A stretch of 24,433 bases of DNA from Candidatus Trichofilum aggregatum (GTDB lineage Bacteria > Chloroflexota > Anaerolineae > Promineifilales > Promineifilaceae): assembly GCA_016716885.1 (NCBI GenBank), contig JADJUV010000121.1, positions 1 to 24,433 on the forward strand. Direction: 5' to 3'. Shown here piece by piece: positions 1 to 6,494 of the stretch. Under the pieces are notes generated by a model that saw only the letters and a program-made list of their open reading frames with translations, was not told where the DNA came from and did no database searches. Numbering within the stretch: position 1 is the first letter of the stretch; the number at the start of each line of letters is the position of its first letter. Made by a program: the position numbers and the translations under genes.

Positions 1-641
1 CCCATCCCTTCCGCCAACGCTTATCCGTACCCCTCAACAAGCCATCCAGAATGCCTGCCACCGCTGGCCGGCTTAGCTGAAACGGTCAGGACGGCCGCGT
101 TTGTTGATAACCACGCTCTGTTCAGCCATCCCGCCACACCACAAATTGTGGCCTGGTGCCAAAAAGAGCCACTTACTCACCCAGGAATAACGACTTATCA
201 TCGTCTCACTCCCACCCGTACCGGCTTTGCCTGCACCTGTCCAGACTGGCCGCCAGAGAGCCGTGCCGGACCGGGCGATGGCCAGTACTGCCCTCACATC
301 CTGGCCTGGTTATTAACCGTTTACCTGCGCCAGCCTTTGTCCGTGTTTCCCCTTCTCTGCTTGATGAGCTGTGGCAGGCAACGTTGACCGCCTTGCAGGG
401 CGAGATGCTCAAAGGAGCCTACACATTTTGGTTAGAAGGGACCGTTGCCGTACCCGAAACGAGCACCCCCCTTGTTTTGACCATCTATGTCCCCAACCGG
501 CTGACCCAGGACTGGTTAACTGAGTGCATCTATCCCACGATTCACCGGGCCTTGTGTAAACAGGCCGGGTATCGCATGGATGTGACGTTTGTGGTGGCAG
601 TTAGCCGTAACCGGCGCTGCTGGCCGTGGCTGGCCTGTTAG
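1..641 (+). pseudogene. SWIM zinc finger / DnaA N-terminal domain fusion, frame-broken, 5' end outside window
   Basis: The first reading frame is open from base 1 to 387. It contains a SWIM-type zinc-binding pattern, Cys-x-Cys near 232-240 and Cys-x-His near 289-297 (CTCPDW ... YCPHILAW). From about 363 a different frame, open to 641, continues with DELWQATLTALQ, a run ending YVPNRLTQDWL, and YPTIHRAL. This is the pattern of DnaA domain I, which in DnaA binds helicase or partner proteins. No AAA+ or DnaA DNA-binding domain follows. The two domains overlap by only about 25 bases in different frames, so I read them as one gene broken by a one-base indel near the CCCC at about 350. SWIM domains bind DNA or protein, and a role in replicon initiation or regulation is inference. 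Two separate overlapping genes are the alternative. The true start is left of the window. Confidence 0.6.
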
Positions 642-685
642 CCGCTAGCTGTTGGTTTTTGCCAGCCGTCAGCGGCCCTTTTCCT

Positions 686-889
686 ATGAACACTTTAGAA
701 GATCGTCTCGTCGAATACCTGAACAGCCTCGAACCGGCTGTTCCTGCTTCCAGCCTGCGCCGGGTGGACAAAGTGGACATCCGTTTTGCCCAGGCTGGCT
801 TATCTCTTATCTCAATCCGAAAGGAGCCATCATGCAACCTGCACAACCCCCCTGAAAACCCCGTTCCCATGCGCGTGCGTATCATGTGA
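686..889 (+). CDS. Possible small protein, unknown
   Basis: A 67-codon frame starts MNTLEDRLVEYLNSLEP and runs to a TGA at 887-889, overlapping the next locus. The N-terminal half is amphipathic and looks protein-like, and the second half may only be read-through of the next gene's start region. No convincing ribosome binding site precedes the ATG. It could be the displaced C-terminal part of the upstream frame-broken gene. I recognise no family. Confidence 0.3.
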   Translation: MNTLEDRLVEYLNSLEPAVPASSLRRVDKVDIRFAQAGLSLISIRKEPSCNLHNPPENPVPMRVRIM

Positions 890-2012
890 CCCAGGCCAAG
901 TTTTTGCACATCGAAGATTCGTTGGCTATTGGCAAATTACCTCGTCTCTTTGCCGGAACGTACCGCAAAGGCAACGGGATGGATGTTCATACCCATCATT
1001 TCATGGATGTGGATGATGCCGTGTCGTCTTTAACGCCCTGGCGATGGCTGAACCGAACTTCACCTACAAGGGTACAAAGGCACGGCCCAATCTGATGGCA
1101 AGGTGACCAGTCGGGTGCTGTCTGTGACGAGCAAAGGCGACCAGGTGTATCTGGAACTGAAAGCCGGGCCGGCAGAAGACACCACTGGCGCAGTGACACC
1201 CAATGGTAAAGCTGAGGTGGAAGCGAATGTGGCTTTCAAGACCTACGATGAAGCCCGACGGTTAGGCAGACGGTTTTGGCCTATATTCAAGCCTGGGACA
1301 TTTTGCGGCTGATGGCTCATCGCAACCTGTTAGGCAAGATGGCGGCGTATGATCTGGTGCCGACGACGAGCCGGAATGGGGAAGGTCAGCCATCCGACCA
1401 ATGGTCGGGCACAACCAACCCGAACCACTCCCTCTAGTACATCATCGCCGACTACCCCCTCGCCCAATAGACCTGTAAATGGGAAACCGAACCCTACGGA
1501 GAATAAGCCAACCAACGCGGCCGCGACAACCCCAACAACAAAACATCCCTACCAGGAGAACTTGTGACTGGGGCACAACTCCACCAAGCAATGGGAAGAC
1601 CCTCATCGGCCAACGCGGCCGCATCAGCGCCCGCAACCGCGAATAGCCAGCGGTCAGTGGGTGAATGGTCAACCCGCCAACCGTCCCGTCACCCGTCATG
1701 GGCCAGCCGGGCGAACAGAGGCCAGCAAGCAACGCCAGCAAATCAGGCTCCTGTCATGCCGCCGCTGGCAAGCGGCAAGCGAGCCACCAGTTGCGGCCGC
1801 GGCCTCTGTAACATCTGCCCCTTCTGGTTTCTCGGCCCAATGGTGTTGTTCAGCAGATGGAGCAACTGTCTCCTAAAGCGACAGCGATGGCTCAAGCTCT
1901 TTATGGATCGGATGAACAACCGTTGCGTTATCGGAATGGGATGCTGGTGGATAAAGCGAATGAGGCTGAGGTAGCGGCGTTCCAGCAGTATCAGGTGGAG
2001 AAGAAGGGGTGA
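832..2012 (+). pseudogene. Unknown replicon protein, broken by several frameshifts and a stop
   Basis: The ATG at 832 has a good ribosome binding site (AAAGGAG). After seven codons (MQPAQPP) there is a TGA at 853, and the same frame then continues with protein-like sequence (RAYHVTQAKFLHIEDSLAIG, then HTHHFMDVDDA). The coding signal then changes frame: VVFNALAMAEPNFTYKG near 1025, VTSRVLSVTSKGDQVYLELK from about 1103, AYIQAWDILRLMAHRNLLGK near 1280, a Pro/Thr/Asn-rich low-complexity linker at 1400-1800, and a C-terminal segment ending EAEVAAFQQYQVEKKG at 2012. Together these would give a protein of about 390 residues with an ordered N-terminal domain, a disordered linker and a short C-terminal tail. 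I recognise no family. At least four lesions in 1.2 kb point to a pseudogene or a badly sequenced stretch. Confidence 0.5.
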
Positions 2013-2083
2013 TCCGCAGTCGCGCCGCAACTGCGAACATACATGAAGCAGAAGTTGGCAGCATAATTGGCTCTCAAAAGAAC

Positions 2084-2130
2084 AACGACAAGCTATGTTC
2101 AAAACATAGCTTGTCGTTATTCTATTTTTG
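2084..2130. terminator. Bidirectional rho-independent terminator
   Basis: A perfect 16-bp inverted repeat (2084-2099 with 2103-2118, 3-base loop) is followed on the plus strand by ATTCTATTTTT. It lies between the converging locus ending at 2012 and the minus-strand gene ending at 2146. Confidence 0.85.
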
Positions 2131-2145
2131 CCGTCGAGTTTATCG

Positions 2146-3072
2146 TCAATCAGGTGGCGACTTCTTTTTGTCGGCCTCTTTTTTGGCCCGTTGCAGATTG
2201 ACCGTCGTCACGGATTGCGTCAGTACCCCAATAACGCCCATTTTTTTGTCGTTATAGGGGTAGCCCTCAATGATGAGCTTATCTTCGGGATTCTGAATGG
2301 CCTCTTCCACCTTGCGCCACTGTTTGCTGGCGATGTAGACCAGGTAAATGGTCGGGTCCTGGCTGGGGAGTTCGGGCAGACCTTTGGGCAAGGCCGGGGG
2401 TTCGCGGCTGGCCAGAGTGACAGCCACGAAGGTATCTCGTTTGAGGATTTTGGCCGGTCGGCCGATAAGGGTAAGTTTCATGTTGGTTGCCACTCCGGAG
2501 TGTACTTTCAGTTGATTGTAAAGGGCCAGTCGTTCGGCATCGTTCAGGGTGACGGTGGCTGGGAGTGCGGGTTTGGCCGGGCGGTGGGGGATAGGGAACA
2601 GGGCTTTCCGGTCTTCGGGGGAGACGCGGCCGCGCACCAGGTAAAAGAAGACACCCCCTGGCGTACGGCGGCGTTGTTGGTCTTCGGTGAGCATACCCCC
2701 TTCCGCTTCGAGGCGGAGCGTATCGGCCAGGACGGTCTGGACAAATTCACTCCCCATTCGTTCCCGAATGCGGGCGATTTGGGTAATAACTCCCGATTCT
2801 GTTTCCTGGAGTTGGGTGGCGATGGCGGCCGCGTCTAAAGCTGTTTCAGAGACATGATGGGACATGAGCCTATTATCCTGATTGTTTTCCAGAGGAGCAA
2901 AAGTCTCCTGGTATTCCTGACCTGCCACCACCGACGGTTCGATATAGATGATTGTGCCTCCATCAGGCGTCTGATTTATAAGCGATGGGGGTGGATGAAA
3001 ACCTTCTCCCTGAATGTGATTCCACCTGTGCGACAAGACAATGCTGGTAAACGGCCAGGGTTCAGGCGTCAT
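2146..3072 (-). CDS. PHAX-type RNA-binding domain protein
   Basis: A 308-residue protein. Residues about 88-160 contain GGMLTEDQQRRRTPGGVFFY, which matches the signature of the RNA-binding domain of eukaryotic PHAX, the phosphorylated adapter for snRNA export (RNA_GG_bind family), preceded by the expected helical segment (ITQIARIRERMGSEFVQTVL). In PHAX this domain binds single-stranded RNA, and RNA binding is the likely activity here. Residues about 197-296 form a beta-rich segment (MKLTLIGRPAKI ... DKLIIEGYPY) that could be an OB fold. The C terminus is Lys-rich. The ATG overlaps the upstream stop as ATGA. Because the first 69 residues look unstructured, an internal ATG at 2865 (MSHHVSETALD) is a possible true start. 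The gene is last in a three-gene minus-strand operon and carries two GCGGCCGC sites. Domain call by eye only. Confidence 0.75.
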   Translation of the reverse strand: MTPEPWPFTSIVLSHRWNHIQGEGFHPPPSLINQTPDGGTIIYIEPSVVAGQEYQETFAPLENNQDNRLMSHHVSETALDAAAIATQLQETESGVITQIARIRERMGSEFVQTVLADTLRLEAEGGMLTEDQQRRRTPGGVFFYLVRGRVSPEDRKALFPIPHRPAKPALPATVTLNDAERLALYNQLKVHSGVATNMKLTLIGRPAKILKRDTFVAVTLASREPPALPKGLPELPSQDPTIYLVYIASKQWRKVEEAIQNPEDKLIIEGYPYNDKKMGVIGVLTQSVTTVNLQRAKKEADKKKSPPD

Positions 3073-3374
3073 GGCAAACCCAGATAAGCGCGTAACTGTT
3101 GCTCCAAAATAGCACTAATAGGCCGTCGCTCTTTGATTTTGCAGGTGATCAGATCCAGCCAAACTTGTTGCTCAATATAAATAGAGCGTTGTTGACCAGA
3201 AGCACGGGGGAACAGGATGGCCGGCCTTTCTTCTACGGATAGCTGAGTATAGTAACGTAAGACATATTCGCAGATCTCACTAGCCGTTTTTTGTTCTAGC
3301 CTGGCCTGAATGAGTGTTTCACTCCAGACCTCGTCGGGGAGGACTACTTTGTGTTCTGAGCGTTGACTGTCCAT
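3069..3374 (-). CDS. Small DNA-binding protein, probably ribbon-helix-helix-like
   Basis: A 101-residue protein preceded by AAGGGA nine bases downstream of the antirepressor stop. It has two similar halves: KVVLPDEVWSETLIQ with ASEICEYVLRYY, and RSIYIEQQVWLDLITCK with ISAILEQQLRAYL. Each looks like a beta strand followed by two helices, the layout of a ribbon-helix-helix unit, so the protein may be a single-chain tandem RHH regulator. It overlaps the PHAX-domain gene by four bases, so the two are probably translationally coupled. I see no exact family match. A role in autoregulation of the operon or in partition is inference. Confidence 0.55.
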   Translation of the reverse strand: MDSQRSEHKVVLPDEVWSETLIQARLEQKTASEICEYVLRYYTQLSVEERPAILFPRASGQQRSIYIEQQVWLDLITCKIKERRPISAILEQQLRAYLGLP

Positions 3375-3383
3375 TTTTCCCTT

Positions 3384-4226
3384 TTACAGCAAGCGTTTTT
3401 GGCTGGGTTGTTCAAAGATACCAGGAACGGGTACACCCGCCCCCGATAGCCGCACATACCAATTGCGGAGAAACTTTTTAACCGAATCAAACTCTGCCTC
3501 TGGGATAAGTTGATATGAGGGAACTTCAAATTGTCTTTTGACTTCCGCGTGAACCGTCGCTTCATTTCCTTTTTGTTTCCGCTTGAGTACATGAGCCACA
3601 ATTGCTACCATGTCGGTGTACTCTTTCATTTGTTTAGGGTTGAGAAAATCCGTCCCTTGTATCTTTGCTTCAATCGCTGCAATTCGTTGTTCCAGTTGAC
3701 CCAACTGTTCCCCATGCTGTCCCAAACTATGGGTGTGGCTTTGCAGATTTTGTTGCAGAGCAGCGGCTGTGTCCATGAGGCGTAAATATTCTTGTTGTGC
3801 TGGGGGTAATGTGGCATCCATTTCTGCCCGCATGTCTTCCGGTAAGATTTCATGCCGAAAGGCTGCCCAGGCTACCTCAGCAAATTCACGCTGGAACTGC
3901 ACCAGGCGGTCTCGTTTCGCCTCATCGGGAATACGACTGGTTTGGATAGTTCCCATCCAAAAAGGCAGGCGGTCAAGACGCAAACAAACCATTTCCCTTT
4001 CTCTGGTTGCCTCGTCGCCATAACTCCAAACGAGGGTTAAATCAATCAGGGCATCTGCCATCGCGACGTGTTCCCGAATACGGCGTACCTGACCGTGCGT
4101 CTGCAATCCCATGGCTTCGCACAAAGCCTGCATGGGCACATATAGTTTACGATCACTTGCCAGGGCTATTGTGAACGGTTCACCATAAAAAACAAAAGGG
4201 AATTGATCAACTGTTTTGAGGGGCAT
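3384..4226 (-). CDS. Phage-type antirepressor (P22_AR_N / ORF6C-like)
   Basis: A 280-residue protein with AGGAGA nine bases before its ATG. Residues about 8-125 match the P22 antirepressor N-terminal type: PFVFYGEPFTIALA, then YVPMQALCEAMGL, then QVRRIREH, then LRLDRLPFWMGTI. Residues about 170-200 form a short coiled coil (LGQHGEQLGQLEQRIAAIEAKI). The C-terminal part (VKRQFEVPSYQLIPEAEFDSV) resembles the ORF6C domain of phage antirepressors. Such proteins inactivate prophage repressors by binding them. It is the first gene of a three-gene operon, and its promoter has repeated operator-like units, so it may control the switch or copy-number state of the element. No GCGGCCGC site is present, unlike most genes here, which fits a later acquisition. 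Confidence 0.8.
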   Translation of the reverse strand: MPLKTVDQFPFVFYGEPFTIALASDRKLYVPMQALCEAMGLQTHGQVRRIREHVAMADALIDLTLVWSYGDEATREREMVCLRLDRLPFWMGTIQTSRIPDEAKRDRLVQFQREFAEVAWAAFRHEILPEDMRAEMDATLPPAQQEYLRLMDTAAALQQNLQSHTHSLGQHGEQLGQLEQRIAAIEAKIQGTDFLNPKQMKEYTDMVAIVAHVLKRKQKGNEATVHAEVKRQFEVPSYQLIPEAEFDSVKKFLRNWYVRLSGAGVPVPGIFEQPSQKRLL

Positions 4227-4263
4227 GATTGAAGCGTCTCCTATGTTCTTGTTGCGGTGATTT

Positions 4264-4292
4264 ATTATATCGCTGTATCGTCACATCGCCAC
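4264..4292 (-). promoter_or_regulatory. Promoter of the antirepressor operon
   Basis: On the minus strand a perfect TATAAT -10 element lies at 4269-4264, about 40 bases before the start codon. No good TTGACA lies 17-18 bases upstream, and that position falls inside the tandem repeat, which suggests control by a protein bound there. Confidence 0.5.
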
Positions 4293-4308
4293 ATCGTTAT
4301 ATCGCCAC
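4269..4308. repeat. Five tandem 8-bp units, operator or iteron candidate
   Basis: Five contiguous 8-base units all begin with ATCG: ATCGCTGT, ATCGTCAC, ATCGCCAC, ATCGTTAT, ATCGCCAC. They lie immediately upstream of the -10 element of the antirepressor operon. The regular spacing fits cooperative binding of a regulator such as the RHH-like protein encoded in the operon. Confidence 0.7.
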
Positions 4309-4320
4309 AATTCACTCACC

Positions 4321-4337
4321 GAGACACGTTATGTGTC
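4321..4337. promoter_or_regulatory. Inverted repeat GACAC-N5-GTGTC, operator candidate
   Basis: GACAC (4323-4327) and GTGTC (4333-4337) form a short dyad. The flanking octamer GAGACACG recurs at 4470-4477 in a stronger dyad, so the pair could be two sites for one dimeric regulator. Confidence 0.35.
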
Positions 4338-4469
4338 CTTGTATAGCTGTTTTGGTGTAACTGGACAAAACTTTAACGGTTCTGCATGGGGAGAGACTGA
4401 GGCCGGAACGTAGGCAATGAATAGAAACGTCACCCACATGGAGTAAAACAAAAAATTGAGATGCACACA

Positions 4470-4488
4470 GAGACACGACACGTGTCTC
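4470..4488. promoter_or_regulatory. Inverted repeat GAGACACG-N3-CGTGTCTC, operator candidate
   Basis: Perfect 8-bp arms with a 3-base spacer. It shares GAGACACG with the site at 4321-4328, 149 bp away. Confidence 0.4.
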
Positions 4489-4678
4489 GATGATACTGAA
4501 ATCAAAGGGGTTGCCCGCAAATTCAGACTGTTGGTAGCGTTGTACGCTTCCTACCAGAATAAACAAGGACAGTACTTTTTTCACGATTATGCTGGATTGC
4601 CATTCTTTTCCAGAGTTACGCTGGATTTGACAACAAACTGCCACCAAACAGAGCAGGTAACTAGCCATTCACCCTAAG

Positions 4679-4756
4679 ACAGCCTTTCGGCTGTAAGCAG
4701 GGCGAAAAGGGGCTGGTCTGGTGTGATTCATCACATCGGGCCAGCCTCTTTCTGTT
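4679..4756 (+). terminator. Two hairpins, second a likely terminator or attenuator
   Basis: A first small hairpin, ACAGCC-TTTC-GGCTGT, lies at 4679-4694. A second and longer hairpin pairs GGCTGG (4711-4716) with CCAGCC (4741-4746) around an inner GTGTGA/TCACAT stem, followed by TCTTTCTGTTT. There is no clear upstream plus-strand gene, so it may instead lie in the leader of rnhA or insulate it. Confidence 0.55.
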
Positions 4757-4789
4757 TATCGTCCCAACTTACACAAGGAGAGGTGATTC

Positions 4790-5548
4790 ATGTCTGGTCA
4801 AGTTTTGTTATACGTGGATGGAGCCTGCAAAGGCAACCCCGGCCCTGGCGGCTGGGCGGCCGTTTTGCGCTGTGGCGATCATACAAAGGAGCTAGTCGGT
4901 GGGGCTGATCACACCACCAATAACCGGATGGAGTTACAGGCGGTGATTGAAGGGCTAAAAGCCCTAAAGAAACCGTCGGTGGTCAAACTCGTGACGGACA
5001 GCCAATATGTCATCCACATGCTGAACGGCGCTCGCGCCAAAGCCAACCAGGACCTGGTCGAAGAACTACGCCAGTTAGCCGGGCAACACCAGGTACAAGC
5101 CCAATGGGTCAAGGGGCACAACGGCCATGAACTCAACGAACTCGCTGACGAACTGGCGAGTCGTGAAGCATCCCACCGGCAACAAATGGTTGAGGCCGGT
5201 TGGGGAGACGAGACCGTCCCCCAGGCGACGCGGTTGGTCATGCTTATCTGGCGGGTGGTGGGTTCGTTTCTGCCCCAGATGGCGGTCGTGGGTTGTACGG
5301 GGGAGTGGGTGGGGTTTGGTCTGGTGGGTTCTGATGGGCAAACGCTGTTGCATACCCACCACTTTGCCGCAGGCCAGGAAGAATATGCTCCCTGGGTTGA
5401 AGCCATCAACCAATTGCACGAACGCCAACGCGTGATGGGCCAACTACCGGGTCTGAGTGAACCGGTGGATTTAGTGCCTCTGCCCCTGGCCGAACAGGTC
5501 ACAGACCACACCTATTGGTTGGCCCAGTTAGCTGAGGGTGCGGTATGA
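4790..5548 (+). CDS. rnhA: Ribonuclease HI with unknown C-terminal extension
   Basis: A 252-residue protein with a very strong ribosome binding site (AAGGAGAGGTG). Residues 1-127 are a bacterial-type RNase H, which cuts the RNA strand of RNA-DNA hybrids. The catalytic residues are visible: D10 in YVDGACKGNPGPGG, E48 in NRMELQAVIEGL, D70 in VTDSQYV, H113 in VKGHNGH and D120 in ADELA. The basic protrusion of the E. coli enzyme is absent, as in many short RNases H. Residues 128-252 are an extra domain of about 125 residues that I cannot assign. It contains WVGFGLVGSDGQTL and APWVEAINQLHE, which faintly resemble the first strands and helix of a second, degenerate RNase H fold. The stop overlaps the next gene by four bases. 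On a plasmid it probably removes primers or R-loops. Confidence 0.9.
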   Translation: MSGQVLLYVDGACKGNPGPGGWAAVLRCGDHTKELVGGADHTTNNRMELQAVIEGLKALKKPSVVKLVTDSQYVIHMLNGARAKANQDLVEELRQLAGQHQVQAQWVKGHNGHELNELADELASREASHRQQMVEAGWGDETVPQATRLVMLIWRVVGSFLPQMAVVGCTGEWVGFGLVGSDGQTLLHTHHFAAGQEEYAPWVEAINQLHERQRVMGQLPGLSEPVDLVPLPLAEQVTDHTYWLAQLAEGAV

Positions 5549-5883
5549 CCCCCATCGTCAACTTCAAACAGTATGGCTCCGCGGCCGCGTTAACCACCAC
5601 CTTCGGCAACAAATGGCTCTACATCGGCCGGGCCAATCCCCATTACAGCCTTGAAGCATCCCCTTTGGCCAACCCATATCGTCTCCGCGACTTCGGCAAC
5701 CAACCGGGCGCAACCTTACCCCATTACCGCCGCCATCTGTGGCAACGGATTCAGGCGGGTGATGAAGCCGTTCTCAATGCGCTCCAGGCTATTGACGAAG
5801 AGACGGTGCTGGTCTGTTGGTGCGATGGCGCGTGTCATGGGCAGGTGGTACGGGACGCGGCCGCGTGGCTGAGAAGGAGCTAG
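5545..5883 (+). CDS. DUF4326 family protein
   Basis: A 112-residue protein overlapping rnhA by ATGA, so probably cotranslated. The features of DUF4326 are present in order: YIGRANPHYSLEASPLANPY (residues about 27-46), HYRRHLWQRI, and the C-terminal LVCWCDGACHGQVV Cys/His cluster. The family is common in phages and plasmids and has no established biochemical role; the CWC...CHG cluster may bind metal. Two GCGGCCGC sites lie inside the gene. The gene ends ...RRS followed by an AGCTAGAG-rich element that recurs at 18088. Confidence 0.75.
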   Translation: MTPIVNFKQYGSAAALTTTFGNKWLYIGRANPHYSLEASPLANPYRLRDFGNQPGATLPHYRRHLWQRIQAGDEAVLNALQAIDEETVLVCWCDGACHGQVVRDAAAWLRRS

Positions 5884-5908
5884 AGGAGAGAGCTAGAGCT
5901 AGAGGGAA
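5874..5908 (+). repeat. AGCTAGAG-rich element, copy 1
   Basis: A purine-rich stretch containing GGAGCTAGAGGAGAGAGCTA straddles the stop codon of the DUF4326 gene. A related stretch straddles the stop of the gene ending at 18097. The palindromic hexamer AGCTAG occurs three times here. Confidence 0.5.
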
Positions 5909-6026
5909 GAGCGAGGAAATCACCCATCGCCCCAACGCGGCCGCGTGAGTCAGGACAGTTAGCTGTCACCCACAATCAGTCGCCCACCATTCGTTGGCCG
6001 AAAACGCATACCTTTATTCATTTATA

Positions 6027-6060
6027 GGCCGGGATCTGTCATACAGGTTCCGGCCTTTTT
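6027..6060 (+). terminator. Rho-independent terminator after the rnhA block
   Basis: GGCCGG at 6027-6032 pairs with CCGGCC at 6050-6055, and the inner stem GATCTG/CAGGTT continues the pairing with two wobbles. Five T residues follow. Confidence 0.85.
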
Positions 6061-6096
6061 GCGTTTCTAACCCCATTTCAACAAGGAGAATGAACC

Positions 6097-6381
6097 ATGA
6101 CCCGTTACTTTTTGCAGAAAGAAGTCGAATCCGGCACCGCCTGTATCGCCTACGGTTTTGACCATACCCTGGGTTATTTCTACCAGGAAGAACATCCCGG
6201 CCAGAAAGAACTGGTGGTGGATGTCTGCTCCCTCTGGGATGGCCTAACCGGAGTGCAGTTGGCCCAACGGCTGGTGGGTGGTGAGGAAACCCTCATCGCC
6301 ATTATCGAAGACCAGGCCGAACCGCCGCACGGTCTGCCCTATGAACGTCTGGGTTTGATGATGGCCGACCTGCCGTTCTAA
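6097..6381 (+). CDS. Small conserved-looking protein, unknown
   Basis: A 94-residue protein with a good ribosome binding site (ACAAGGAGAATGAACC). It is acidic, has no membrane segment and no motif I recognise. Visible blocks are YFLQKEVESGTACIAYGFDH, the Cys/Trp pair in DVCSLWDGLTG, and RLVGGEETLIAIIED. It lies between a terminator and the large polymerase-like gene, so it could be expressed with the latter. The start is supported by the ribosome binding site and the terminator just upstream. Confidence 0.7.
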   Translation: MTRYFLQKEVESGTACIAYGFDHTLGYFYQEEHPGQKELVVDVCSLWDGLTGVQLAQRLVGGEETLIAIIEDQAEPPHGLPYERLGLMMADLPF

Positions 6382-6494
6382 GGCCCGCGGCCGCACACTC
6401 AACTTCCCCACCTCTATTTACCACCTGTTTCTACCTTGTACCCCTTAACCCACTATCCATAACGTAACCCCTATATCCATAAGGAGAAGATCTC

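Larger units (their letters stand above)
4309..4678. other. Intergenic region between antirepressor operon and rnhA block
   Basis: Apart from the two dyads, I see no supported gene. Frames of 118 aa (minus) and 73 aa (plus) overlap each other, lack ribosome binding sites and look like no protein family. Confidence 0.5.

Noticed and set aside
853..855. In-frame TGA after MQPAQPP as stop-codon recoding
   Set aside because: Other genes in the window use TGA as a normal stop, and this locus has several other frame lesions, so a point mutation or error is simpler.
4312..4677. Overlapping 118-aa and 73-aa frames as genes
   Set aside because: No ribosome binding site, no family resemblance, and they shadow each other on opposite strands.
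4909..5511. 200-aa minus-strand frame opposite rnhA
   Set aside because: The plus strand carries a clear RNase HI with all catalytic residues; the other frame is Ser/Thr/Arg-rich shadow.
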